Shown here piece after piece: positions 1 to 7,848 of a DNA stretch of 64,000 nt. The notes below the pieces were generated by a model, which was not told the origin of the DNA, did no database searches, and saw nothing but the letters and a program-made list of their open reading frames with translations. The stretch's first letter is position 1, and the number at the start of each line of letters is the position of its first letter. Made by a program: the position numbers and the translations under genes. Location of the stretch: NCBI RefSeq assembly GCF_000425865.1, contig NZ_AUEG01000004.1, positions 1 through 64,000 of the forward strand. The letters are read 5' to 3'. The DNA comes from Lacticigenium naphthae DSM 19658 (lineage in GTDB: Bacteria; Bacillota; Bacilli; Lactobacillales; Carnobacteriaceae_A).

Positions 1-49
1 CGGCATAACTTTTCCCCATAGAAACATCTAAAGCTAGTACATAAGTCAT
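1..49 (-). CDS. IS110-family transposase, N-terminal fragment (cut by window edge)
   Basis: Read on the minus strand, an ATG at 49 follows a GAGGAAT ribosome site and opens 16 codons before the window ends. The residues (MTYVLALDVSMGKSYA) match the usual start of IS110-type DEDD transposases, in which the Asp of ALDVS is the first RuvC-like catalytic acidic residue. These enzymes act with a structured bridge RNA made from the element's non-coding end. Only 16 residues are visible, so the family call rests on one motif plus the long non-coding leader upstream. No intactness call can be made. Confidence 0.6.
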   Translation of the reverse strand, partial: MTYVLALDVSMGKSYA

Positions 50-245
50 ATTATTCCTCGCTTTCTTTTGTATTGAAAGACCATCACTGCTTCATTTCGT
101 GTCTTATTTCCTGTACTCGGACTCATGGTCCCACATACTTAAACCTGATTTAGAAATGACAGTGAGGGAGCTCAGTTTTTGTTTCGGACTCATAGTCCCT
201 GAGGCTTCAGTCGAGCTTCCTTTCACCCTTACTATACCTCTATAA
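1..245 (-). mobile_element. End of an IS110-type insertion sequence with a roughly 195-nt non-coding leader
   Basis: Between the transposase start at 49 and the terminator of the next gene near 254 lie about 200 bases without an ORF. They hold two copies of a small hairpin, GGACTCATGGTCC at 119-131 and GGACTCATAGTCC at 186-198, about 67 bases apart. In the IS110 group the region upstream of the transposase carries the left end and the bridge RNA, typically under 200 nt. The right-hand border near 230-250 is a guess because IS110 elements lack clear terminal inverted repeats. Confidence 0.45.
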
Positions 246-253
246 AAGAAAAA

Positions 254-291
254 TAGTAGGTAAAAACCACCGTCGTGGTCTTTACCTACTA
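254..291 (-). terminator. Intrinsic terminator of the SDR gene
   Basis: A 17-bp stem with one mismatch (254-270 with 275-291) and a CGTC loop is followed on the minus strand by ATTTTTCTTTT. It lies just downstream of the SDR stop. Confidence 0.9.
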
Positions 292-326
292 ATCTTAGTA
301 TGTTTTTCTTATCGGTGGAGAAGTGT

Positions 327-1169
327 TTACAAAGCTTGTAAATTCAATTCCTTCAAGGTCGCATCAATAAATTCACGACGCATCTTAAAATCACTACCAT
401 ATTGTTTGACGGCAGCAATGTCGCCTTCATCCGAATAAAAACCAGCATATTTATCGGGGTCTTTCACTGCTGAAATGACAGACTGGCAACCTTCATCTAT
501 GGTCACAAAAAAGGGATCTAATAACGTAAAGACTATTTTCGCAACTGTTGGACTGACATTGCTTTTCCCAATATTCGTTGAAACCATGCCCGGATGCACC
601 GCAGTAGTCCTAAGTCCTTTGTGAGAGTAGAATTCATGCAGTTCCTGAGCCAAGTAAAGGGTCCCCAATTTAGAACGACCATAACCGGTCACTGCAGAAA
701 AACGTTTCGGTTTGAAAAAGGGCTTTTTCATTGGCGCAAATCTATAAGCATCAGAAGAAACAACGACGATCTGTTTTCTTTCACTGTTCAGAACTAACGG
801 CAACAGTTCATGTGTCAGTAAAAATGGACCCATATAGTTAGTCGCCATCATCAACTCATATCCATCATTACTTTCCTTTTTAGAAGTTGAAACGATCCCG
901 GCATTATTGATTAAACAGTCTATGTGATCGAATCTACTTTTGATTGTCGTTGCAGCATCCCTAACAGAAGAGAGCTCACTTAAATCGCATTCAATTATGT
1001 CTACTTTCAACTGGGAATTCAATTCGAGTAATTCTTCTTTTAAGTAGGCACCTTTTTCCAAGTTGCGGACTAATAATAATACCCTATCAAATTCTGTTGC
1101 CAAAACTTTTACAGTCCCGCGACCGATTCCAGATGTTGGACCGGTGATGGCTAAAATTGATTCAGACAT
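327..1169 (-). CDS. Short-chain dehydrogenase/reductase (SDR family)
   Basis: A classical SDR of about 280 residues: a soluble NAD(P)-dependent oxidoreductase. The cofactor motif TGPTSGIG is at residues 9-16, NNAG at 88-91, a catalytic Ser at 138-139 and the YxxxK motif (Tyr163, Lys167). It resembles the retinol-dehydrogenase/light-dependent-reductase-like branch, but the substrate cannot be told from sequence. The chosen ATG at 1169 has AAAGGAGG 8 bases upstream; a longer reading from 1190 would overlap that site. The gene is monocistronic with its own terminator and a mobile element end just beyond. Confidence 0.9.
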   Translation of the reverse strand: MSESILAITGPTSGIGRGTVKVLATEFDRVLLLVRNLEKGAYLKEELLELNSQLKVDIIECDLSELSSVRDAATTIKSRFDHIDCLINNAGIVSTSKKESNDGYELMMATNYMGPFLLTHELLPLVLNSERKQIVVVSSDAYRFAPMKKPFFKPKRFSAVTGYGRSKLGTLYLAQELHEFYSHKGLRTTAVHPGMVSTNIGKSNVSPTVAKIVFTLLDPFFVTIDEGCQSVISAVKDPDKYAGFYSDEGDIAAVKQYGSDFKMRREFIDATLKELNLQAL

Positions 1170-1199
1170 GTATGCATCCTCCTTTAACATTTATAAGAA

Positions 1200-1352
1200 T
1201 TATACACTATCTTTTTCATTTTTTCTTTTCTCCACTACCCTTCTAGTTAAATAAACGACTGGAATGCTTAAAAATAATAATCCTCCACTGAATCTAATAA
1301 AGGTTGATGTAACTCGGCCGTCTACCAAAAGAATAAACAAAGAGACTGACAC
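1200..1352 (-). CDS. Possible small membrane protein (50 codons), or a gene remnant
   Basis: A 50-codon minus-strand frame starts at GTG 1352, right after an in-frame stop, and ends with TAA at 1200. It reads one hydrophobic segment (GGLLFLSIPVVYL) followed by a basic tail with RR and KRK, a typical positive-inside anchor. No convincing Shine-Dalgarno is present, so it could equally be the tail of a decayed gene. I do not recognise a family. Confidence 0.25.
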   Translation of the reverse strand: MSVSLFILLVDGRVTSTFIRFSGGLLFLSIPVVYLTRRVVEKRKNEKDSV

Positions 1353-1410
1353 ATTTTACACTGCCAGCCTATTTGTTATCCTACTGATTTAGTTTGAGAA
1401 ATGAATCAGA

Positions 1411-1812
1411 TCAATCAAACCATAATGCGATTTCTTTTTCTGCGCTCTCTTGGGAGTCGGATGCATGGACGGTATTCCTGGACTTATCGATTCCATAAAG
1501 GGCACGGATCGTATTATCTGTTGCTTTTTCCGGATTTGTGGCTCCGTTCAATGTACGGACGCGGGTGATGGCGTCTTCTCCTTCAAGGATCAAGGCGACA
1601 AGGGGGCCACTGGTGATATACGCCAGCAGTTCCGAGAAAAATGATTTTTCGATATGTGCCGCGTAGTGTTTTTTTGCGATACTTTCGGTTGCTTCTATCA
1701 TCTTCATTTTTACGATTTTGAGTCCATTGCGCTCATACTCGCTTAAAATGTTACCGATTACATTTCTTTCTACCGCATCGGGCTTAATTAATACAAACGT
1801 TCTTTCTAGCAT
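1411..1812 (-). CDS. ndk: Nucleoside diphosphate kinase
   Basis: Transfers the gamma phosphate of ATP to NDPs and dNDPs through a phospho-histidine. At about 133 residues it has the standard length. The N-terminal IKPDAV motif (residues 9-14) and the active-site NTVHASDS (His116) are present. The ATG at 1812 is preferred over the GTG at 1818 because AGGAGGA lies 8 bases before the ATG but only 2 before the GTG. It stands alone and monocistronic. Together with the RNR operon and thyA-folA it is part of the window's nucleotide supply genes. Confidence 0.97.
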   Translation of the reverse strand: MLERTFVLIKPDAVERNVIGNILSEYERNGLKIVKMKMIEATESIAKKHYAAHIEKSFFSELLAYITSGPLVALILEGEDAITRVRTLNGATNPEKATDNTIRALYGIDKSRNTVHASDSQESAEKEIALWFD

Positions 1813-1991
1813 AGACACATTCCTCCTACTAACTGATTTGTGTTTTTAGCTTATCATATTTTTTAGTAGATAGATATTAGATAAATGCACAAGAACTCTG
1901 ACACGTTTATCAAATAGAGCATAGGAACAAACTCTGGATTATGTTATGATAAAAACATTGCAAAAAAAATGGATACAAAGGAGAAATGAAA

Positions 1992-2780
1992 ATGGATTGG
2001 ATCAACTTATTGATTGATATCGCAAAGCCTATCGTTCTAGCTTTGATTACGTTTGCTGTAGGATCAGCCGCAATCAAAATCATTGTCAGAATTGTGGGGA
2101 ATCAGATTGAAAAATCAAAATTAGATAGTAGTTTAAAACCATTCTTAAAATCTGTCTTAAGTGTAGCCCTAAAAATTGTTTTAATCATCACAGTAGTAGG
2201 TATATTGGGTATTCCCACAGCTTCATTTGTCGCCATGTTGGGTGCTGCCGGACTCGCTATCGGTTTAGCTTTCCAAGGTTCCTTATCAAATTTAGCGGGC
2301 GGAGTGCTGTTACTTTTCATGCGGCCTTTTTCAGTTGGGGATTATATTGAAGCCAGCGGATTTGATGGAACTGTAAAAGCCATTCAGATTTTGTACACTG
2401 AACTGATCACACCTGATAACAAGGTCATTTATATTCCAAATGGCGACTTGGCTAATTCAGGGATTGTGAATTACTCAGTCAATAGTACCCGCCGTGTCGA
2501 TTTCACTTTCGGAGTTGGGTATGAAACAGATAACCAGCATGTTTTAACTACTCTAAAAGGCGTTGTTAACAAGCATACAGCCATTTTACAAGATCCAGAA
2601 CCTTTTGTTCGCTTATCTGCTCATGGAGACAGTGTTGTTGAATATACGGTAAGAGTATGGGTAAATGCTGAAGACTATTGGGATGTCCATTTTGATATCT
2701 TAGAAGAAGTCAAAACGACTTTCGATGCAGAAAACATTTCTATCCCTTATCCGCAGATGGATGTACACGTGAATCAGTAA
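1992..2780 (+). CDS. Small-conductance mechanosensitive channel, MscS family
   Basis: A membrane channel that opens under hypo-osmotic shock. The 262-residue protein has three N-terminal hydrophobic segments, a Gly/Ala-rich pore helix around residues 75-100 (AAGLAIGLAFQGSLSNLAGG), and the MscS beta domain beginning near FSVGDYIE. Length and layout match the short YkuT/YggB-like form. AAAGGAG at 1976-1982 suits the ATG at 1992 better than the one at 1986. It is followed by a terminator at 2978. Confidence 0.93.
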   Translation: MDWINLLIDIAKPIVLALITFAVGSAAIKIIVRIVGNQIEKSKLDSSLKPFLKSVLSVALKIVLIITVVGILGIPTASFVAMLGAAGLAIGLAFQGSLSNLAGGVLLLFMRPFSVGDYIEASGFDGTVKAIQILYTELITPDNKVIYIPNGDLANSGIVNYSVNSTRRVDFTFGVGYETDNQHVLTTLKGVVNKHTAILQDPEPFVRLSAHGDSVVEYTVRVWVNAEDYWDVHFDILEEVKTTFDAENISIPYPQMDVHVNQ

Positions 2781-2977
2781 AAAGATCCTATCCGCATGAA
2801 ACCGTGTGGATGAGTTCTAAAGCACGCGTGAGAACGATTTAGTATAGGAACTGGAGAAGTTTAGCAGAATACGGACAGAACTTCTGAAGATACCGCTCCT
2901 TCCACTACATTTTTAGTTTTGGTCACTGTTCGCTTGAAAATAGGAGAGCAGGTTTGAGGAAGTAACGGTATAGAAAG

Positions 2978-3008
2978 AGTCCAGGACAATACTGTCTTGG
3001 GCTTTTTT
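2978..3008 (+). terminator. Intrinsic terminator, probably of the mscS-type gene
   Basis: The 11-bp stem AGTCCAGGACA / TGTCTTGGGCT (two G-U pairs) has the loop ATAC and is followed by TTTTT. It is 200 bases beyond the channel stop. Confidence 0.75.
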
Positions 3009-3042
3009 CATTTATTCTATTAGGGATAGAATAAATGAAAAA
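3004..3042. repeat. Perfect 17-bp inverted repeat with 5-nt loop
   Basis: TTTTTCATTTATTCTAT at 3004-3020 is the exact complement of 3026-3042, with loop TAGGG. It starts inside the T-run of the preceding terminator and has no T-run of its own. Its role is unknown. Confidence 0.7.
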
Positions 3043-3216
3043 GTAGGATGAAGTGAATCAAACTATGTTTTCTGTAAAAACGAACTTTCCAAAAAAAAAG
3101 AGGATTTGTACGCAAATAAAACTACCCACATTCTTCAGAATAGCTTATGATAGAAAAATAAGTTTTTGTAAGGAGCGCGAGCCTGCGCTTTAAAAGAAGC
3201 CTGAGGATGTGAAAAT

Positions 3217-4581
3217 ATGGAAAAATTTCAAGCTATCAATACATGGGTGAATGGAATCGTTTGGGGATGGCCACTGTTAATTGCTATTTTAGGTACAGGT
3301 ATTTACTTTACAGTCCAGACTCGCTTTATTTCGTTCACAAAGTTTCCTTATATCATGAAACAAACCTTTTTTAAGATGTTTTCCAAAAGCCAAGTCGGTG
3401 AAGGAGAAATCACAGCTTTTCAAGCCGTTGCTACAGCCTTAGCCGCAACAGTCGGGACCGGGAATATTGCGGGTGTCGGGACAGCCATCGCCATTGGAGG
3501 TCCGGGAGCTGTCTTTTGGATGTGGATCGCTGCGCTATTCGGAATGGCCACCAAATTTGCGGAAGTCGTTCTGTCCATTGAGTACAGAGAGAAAACAGCC
3601 AATGGACATTTTGTCGGTGGACCGATGTATTACATCAAAAATGGCACGAATATGAATTGGCTCGCCATCACTTTTGCCGTTTTTGGAGCTGTCGCTACTT
3701 TTGGAATTGGAAACATGGTCCAGTCAAATTCCGTTGCGGACGCCCTCAACACAACATTTGGAATCGATCCATTCATAACAGGACTCGTTTTAGCCACACT
3801 AGCTGCCCTGGTTATTTTTGGAGGAATAAAAGCAATCGGAAAAGTCACAGAAATACTGGTTCCGTTTATGGCCCTTGTTTATATAGTCGGAAGCCTGTTC
3901 GTGATCCTGTTCAATATTCAAGCTTTACCAGCAGCCTTTGTCCTTATTTTCAAAGAAGCCTTTACGGGTTCTGCAGCTGTCGGAGGCTTTGTCGGATCGA
4001 GCTTTTCACTTGCCGTCCGCTATGGGATCGCCCGGGGGGTCTTTACAAATGAGGCTGGCTTAGGAAGTGCACCAATAGCTCATGCGGCCGCTACGACGGA
4101 CCATCCTGTCCGCCAAGGGATGTGGGGCGTGTTTGAAGTATTCGCAGATACACTGATACTGTGTACACTCACCGCTTTGGTGATCGTGATGACAGGAGCT
4201 GTAGAAACTGGATTAGACGGTGTATCCTTAACAGCCGCTGCCTTTGGTATGGGTCTTCCTTTTGGGGAATACATTGTCACATTCGGTATCATCTTTTTTG
4301 CTTTCTCAACTATTCTAGGCTGGTCTTATTACGGTGAACGGTGTGTAGAATTTTTATTTGGACCGAAAGCCACCGTTTTCTACCGTCTGGTTTATTTACC
4401 CTTGATCGTGGTTGGATCCGTAGGGGGGCTGCGGACAGTGTGGGCATTAGCCGATACGTTAAACGGCTTGATGGCTATTCCCAATTTGATCGGAATAGGC
4501 GTGCTCAGTCCGGTTGTGATCAGACTCACAAAAAACTACTTCAAAAAAGGTGGATTATACGAAAAAGATCAAGTTCTCTGA
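3217..4581 (+). CDS. Alanine/glycine:cation symporter (AGCS family)
   Basis: A sodium- or proton-coupled amino-acid carrier of 454 residues with about ten to eleven membrane segments. AGCS signatures are visible: ATVGTGNIAGV near residues 80-90, the GPGAVFWMW segment just after, and FTNEAGLGSAPIAHA near 276-290. It is a homologue of B. subtilis AlsT and the DagA group. The ATG at 3217 follows TGAGGATG. It is monocistronic between two hairpins. Whether alanine, glycine or glutamine is preferred cannot be told. Confidence 0.93.
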   Translation: MEKFQAINTWVNGIVWGWPLLIAILGTGIYFTVQTRFISFTKFPYIMKQTFFKMFSKSQVGEGEITAFQAVATALAATVGTGNIAGVGTAIAIGGPGAVFWMWIAALFGMATKFAEVVLSIEYREKTANGHFVGGPMYYIKNGTNMNWLAITFAVFGAVATFGIGNMVQSNSVADALNTTFGIDPFITGLVLATLAALVIFGGIKAIGKVTEILVPFMALVYIVGSLFVILFNIQALPAAFVLIFKEAFTGSAAVGGFVGSSFSLAVRYGIARGVFTNEAGLGSAPIAHAAATTDHPVRQGMWGVFEVFADTLILCTLTALVIVMTGAVETGLDGVSLTAAAFGMGLPFGEYIVTFGIIFFAFSTILGWSYYGERCVEFLFGPKATVFYRLVYLPLIVVGSVGGLRTVWALADTLNGLMAIPNLIGIGVLSPVVIRLTKNYFKKGGLYEKDQVL

Positions 4582-4599
4582 GATATGAGAGCGCACGAG

Positions 4600-4643
4600 T
4601 GAAGCACTTTGGAGGGGAAAATCTTCTGAGGTGCTTCATTTTT
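4600..4643 (+). terminator. Intrinsic terminator of the AGCS gene
   Basis: An 8-bp stem TGAAGCAC / GTGCTTCA is followed by TTTTTT, starting 19 bases after the stop codon. Confidence 0.8.
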
Positions 4644-4753
4644 TACGACTGTTCAATTGTGAAGAGGAGTCGAATCAGTTGAACAACTTTGTGAATCATT
4701 ATACAATTAAGAGGTGATATTCAAGATCAGTAATAGAAAGGGAGGATTTATTA

Positions 4754-5788
4754 ATGAAAGCAGCTAGATGGCATGGTCAAAGAGATGTACGTGTGGAAGA
4801 TGTGAAAACACCCACAGTGGGAGCACATCAAGTGAAAATTGCGGTTAAATACGCCGGTATTTGCGGAAGTGATTTACATGAATATTTAGGTGGACCCATT
4901 TTCATTCCGGTAGATAAACCTCATCCTTATTCAAATATAAAAGCACCTGTCACAATGGGACACGAATTTGCCGGAGAAATTGTAGAAGTCGGCGCTGATG
5001 TGGAAACTGTATCCGTTGGGGATAGGATCACCGTTGAACCGATTTTGGCTAAAAACGGATTAGTGGGTCAATACAATCTAGATGAGAATCTCGGATTTGT
5101 TGGTTTAGCTTCTAATGGAGGCTTTGCAGAATTTTGTGTGGTGGACGCCGGATTGGTGCACCTATTACCTGAAAAAGTAGACTTTGAACAAGGAGCTTTG
5201 ACTGAACCGGCTGCAGTGGCTCTGTATGCAGTCCGTACAAGTAAACTAAAAGTGGGCGATTCAGCTATCGTTTTTGGAACAGGTCCGATAGGGTTATTGA
5301 TCGTTGAAGCCTTATCTGCAGCGGGTGCCACAGATATCTATGCTGTAGAGCTGTCGCCTGAACGGCAGGAAAAAGCACGGAAACTCGGAGCGATCGTTAT
5401 TGATCCTAAAGAAGTCGATGCCGTACAAGCAGTACGCGAAGCAACAAATGGAGGAGTAGATGTTGCGTTTGAAGTGACTGGTGTTCCGATGGTACTGCAA
5501 CAATCGATCGAATCGGTTAAAAATGATGGAGAGTGTGTAATAGTCAGTATTTGGGAAAAACCCGCTACCATCCATCCAAATGAAATTGTGATCAAGGAAA
5601 AAACTGTCAAAGGCATTATTGCCTATCGTCATATTTTTCCTGAAGTTCTCAAATTAATGGAAAAGGGTTATTTTGCAAAAGAAAACTATGTCACGGGCCA
5701 CATTAAAATTAATGATATTGTTGATAAAGGCTTTGAAGTTCTCGCTAATGAAAAAAGCCAAGTCAAAATCATGGTCTCTCCTGAATAA
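4754..5788 (+). CDS. Medium-chain dehydrogenase, 2,3-butanediol dehydrogenase type
   Basis: A 344-residue MDR close to BdhA/R,R-butanediol dehydrogenases, which interconvert acetoin and 2,3-butanediol with NAD(H). The catalytic zinc ligands Cys37 (GICGSDLHEYL), His70-Glu71 (GHEFAG) and Glu151 are present, and the Rossmann motif GTGPIG is at 175-180. The four-cysteine structural-zinc lobe found in many relatives is missing: residues 96-116 carry no Cys. GGGAGG lies upstream of the ATG. It is monocistronic with its own terminator. A polyol or threonine-type substrate remains possible. Confidence 0.85.
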   Translation: MKAARWHGQRDVRVEDVKTPTVGAHQVKIAVKYAGICGSDLHEYLGGPIFIPVDKPHPYSNIKAPVTMGHEFAGEIVEVGADVETVSVGDRITVEPILAKNGLVGQYNLDENLGFVGLASNGGFAEFCVVDAGLVHLLPEKVDFEQGALTEPAAVALYAVRTSKLKVGDSAIVFGTGPIGLLIVEALSAAGATDIYAVELSPERQEKARKLGAIVIDPKEVDAVQAVREATNGGVDVAFEVTGVPMVLQQSIESVKNDGECVIVSIWEKPATIHPNEIVIKEKTVKGIIAYRHIFPEVLKLMEKGYFAKENYVTGHIKINDIVDKGFEVLANEKSQVKIMVSPE

Positions 5789-5811
5789 TAAAACTATAGT
5801 ATAAATATGGT

Positions 5812-5844
5812 AAGAAGCCTTGGATTTTCAAGGCTTCTTTTTAG
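5812..5844 (+). terminator. Intrinsic terminator of the MDR gene
   Basis: A 10-bp stem AAGAAGCCTT / AAGGCTTCTT is followed by TTTTT. Confidence 0.9.
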
Positions 5845-5951
5845 ATTCTCTGCAATTTTCAAAAGATAGACAAAAGAGTGTGTTTCACCGTAAGGGGAGT
5901 AAAAATTTGTGGTAAACTTTCTTTAAATATAAACATAAAGGAGGTAAAGTA

Positions 5952-6806
5952 ATGAAGAAAATAACTAAAAAGAAGGGATCATTCTTTATTATTGGGATTG
6001 CTTTGTTATTTTACTTCTTTTATTTTCAGAATAATGCCCTTGTGGTAAGTGAATATACCCTCGCTTCAGAAAAAATTCCACAACAGTTTGATGGATACAA
6101 AATTGTTCAACTATCCGATCTGCATAATAAGTCTTTTGGGGATGATCAAAGTGATTTAGTTGAAAAAGTGGAAGATTTAGAGCCCGATTCGATTGTATTC
6201 ACAGGTGATCTAGTAGATTCAAGGCGGTATGATGAAAAACCCAGTCTAGTGTTGATGGAAAGACTGGTTCAAATTGCACCAGTCTATTATGTGACAGGAA
6301 ATAATGAATGGTGGTCTGGAAAATTCCAGACACTCGAGATGCAATTAAAAAGCCTAGGTGTACTGGTGATGAGAAATACTACTGAAGACATTACAATTGG
6401 AACTGAAAAAATCGCAATGATCGGAATTGATGATCCAATCATTGAAGAACTCTATTTGGAAAGAGCAAATACGAAGGAGAATATCGTGAATGCACTTGAT
6501 GAAATAGAAGAAGAGACTGATTTTCAAATTCTCTTAGCACACAGACCCGAAATGTTTCCTTTGTATAGTGAATATGGATTTGATGTTGTTTTTTCAGGAC
6601 ACGCTCACGGTGGACAATTTAGAATTCCTTTCGTGGGAGGTTTGGTTGCTCCTGGTCAAGGTTTGTTTCCAAAGTATACATCTGGAACGCACGAAATGAA
6701 TAACACGACAATGATCGTAAACAGAGGGCTAGGGAACAGTATCATTCCGATAAGGATCTTTAATCGCCCGGAAATTGTCACAGTGACATTGAATTCTGCT
6801 AACTAA
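5952..6806 (+). CDS. Membrane-anchored metallophosphoesterase (YkuE-like)
   Basis: A calcineurin-like phosphoesterase of 284 residues with a single N-terminal membrane segment (residues about 10-27) after lysines, so the catalytic domain faces outside. Metal-site motifs appear in order: LSDLHN, FTGDLVD, GNNEW, LLAHRPE and SGHAHGGQ. The family includes YkuE and YaeI, some linked to cell-envelope lipid phosphates, but the substrate is unknown. The ATG at 5952 follows AAAGGAGG. It is monocistronic. Confidence 0.88.
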   Translation: MKKITKKKGSFFIIGIALLFYFFYFQNNALVVSEYTLASEKIPQQFDGYKIVQLSDLHNKSFGDDQSDLVEKVEDLEPDSIVFTGDLVDSRRYDEKPSLVLMERLVQIAPVYYVTGNNEWWSGKFQTLEMQLKSLGVLVMRNTTEDITIGTEKIAMIGIDDPIIEELYLERANTKENIVNALDEIEEETDFQILLAHRPEMFPLYSEYGFDVVFSGHAHGGQFRIPFVGGLVAPGQGLFPKYTSGTHEMNNTTMIVNRGLGNSIIPIRIFNRPEIVTVTLNSAN

Positions 6807-6959
6807 ATCAGCACCAAGAGAAAAGATAGAAAATAGTGAAGTAAAAAATATTTTATTTGGCTATTTACCATTAATAATAAAGACTTTTCAATCGATATGA
6901 TGAAAATCAAAGAGCAGCTCAAATTGATTATCAAAAATCTATCTGCTATACTTTTGAGT

Positions 6960-7100
6960 ATCGATAAGCAGTACTGAATAAAAAATTGAAGACATACTTA
7001 AAATGGAATCCGGTTAGAATCCGGGACGGTCCCGCCACTGTGATAGCATCTTGCTTAAGTCAGGTCTTTTTTACTGTGGTTCTATTCCGTTTTATACTTC
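6960..7100 (+). promoter_or_regulatory. Cobalamin (B12) riboswitch upstream of the nrd operon
   Basis: The conserved core is plain: GGAATCCGG, GAATCCGGGACGGTCCCGCC and CACTGTGA at 7005-7042, then the B12-box-like AGTCAGGTC at 7058-7066. AAAATGGAAT (7000-7009) pairs with ATTCCGTTTT (7085-7094) to close the domain. The 5' boundary is approximate, and the peripheral stems look shorter than in the largest class. By family knowledge adenosylcobalamin binding would favour the downstream terminator and switch off the genes. Confidence 0.9.
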
Positions 7101-7156
7101 GAGGCAAAGTATGAACAGCACCCTAGGAGTAGTATGCCTCTAGGGTGCTTTTTTTA
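7101..7156 (+). terminator. Riboswitch-controlled terminator with a candidate antiterminator
   Basis: AGCACCCTAG (7117-7126) pairs perfectly with CTAGGGTGCT (7140-7149) and is followed by TTTTTT. GAGGCA at 7101-7106 can instead pair with TGCCTC at 7135-7140, inside and overlapping the terminator, giving an alternative fold. This points to transcription attenuation before nrdH. Confidence 0.88.
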
Positions 7157-7220
7157 TATTTTAAAGTGGGCAGAACGGAACGAAGTGCAGAAATTAAACT
7201 AAAAAAAAGGAGAATGAAAT

Positions 7221-7454
7221 ATGACAAAGAAAATAATACTGTATACAAAAATAGGATGTGGTCAATGTCTGTTTACGAAAAAACAATTAGAAAAAATGCA
7301 CTTAGCTTTTGAAGAAAAAAATATCTCTCAGAATCCAGAATGGATAGATGAGGTTAAAGCATTGGGATTTCAAAGTCTCCCCGTTATTTCTATTGAAGGG
7401 GAAGAGCCTTTTAGTGGATACCAACCGGATAAGTTAGAAAAGTTGGTTATGTAG
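7221..7454 (+). CDS. nrdH: Glutaredoxin-like NrdH-redoxin
   Basis: A small redoxin of 77 residues that reduces the class Ib ribonucleotide reductase. The redox motif is CGQC (residues 13-16), and the family's SGYQPDKL stretch is near the C-terminus. AAAGGAG sits 8 bases before the ATG. It is the first gene after the B12 riboswitch and is separated from nrdI by one base, so it is translated as part of the nrdHIEF block. Confidence 0.95.
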   Translation: MTKKIILYTKIGCGQCLFTKKQLEKMHLAFEEKNISQNPEWIDEVKALGFQSLPVISIEGEEPFSGYQPDKLEKLVM

Positions 7455-7455
7455 T

Positions 7456-7848
7456 ATGCCAGCTATTGTTTACTTTTCTATCACAGGGCAAACGAAAAGA
7501 TTCGTAACGAAAATACCGAATGCAGAAGTAATCGAAATTGAACCACAAGATCCTTTTATAGAAATGGACAGAACGTACATACTCGTTGTGCCCACTTATG
7601 TCGAAGAAATGATCGAACCTGTTTTAGATTTCCTTGAAACAGGAAAAAATAGTGAATATTGTCTAGGAACATTTGGAAGTGGAAATCGAAATTTCGCACA
7701 GTTATTTTGTTTCACTGTTGACGAAATAGACAAGAAATACGGGATACCCGTTCTGCACAAATTCGAATTTCAAGGAACCCCAGCAGATATCAAAAAAATA
7801 GGAGAGGTGTTAGGGAATGAAAATAGAAAAGATCGATCAACAGTCTAA
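7456..7848 (+). CDS. nrdI: NrdI flavodoxin-like protein
   Basis: A 130-residue flavodoxin-type protein that generates the oxidant used to assemble the dimanganese-tyrosyl cofactor of NrdF. The FMN-binding loop near the N-terminus reads YFSITGQTKRF, and GTFGSGNRNF matches the second flavin loop. It overlaps nrdE by 32 bases, so the two are probably translationally coupled. Its presence supports a manganese-type class Ib enzyme. Confidence 0.95.
   Translation: MPAIVYFSITGQTKRFVTKIPNAEVIEIEPQDPFIEMDRTYILVVPTYVEEMIEPVLDFLETGKNSEYCLGTFGSGNRNFAQLFCFTVDEIDKKYGIPVLHKFEFQGTPADIKKIGEVLGNENRKDRSTV

Larger units (their letters stand above)
2781..3216. other. Intergenic region with hairpins and a dispersed motif
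   Basis: No gene is seen in these 436 bases. They contain a short motif shared with 42222-42252 (ACGGACARAAYTTCTGAAG, here 2870-2893), a terminator at 2978-3008, a long perfect inverted repeat at 3004-3042, and the leader of the symporter gene. Confidence 0.7.
6807..7220 (+). other. Leader region of the RNR operon
   Basis: These 414 bases without an ORF hold an AT-rich part (6807-6960), a cobalamin riboswitch and its terminator. The nrdH ribosome site AAAGGAG is at 7206-7212. Confidence 0.8.
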
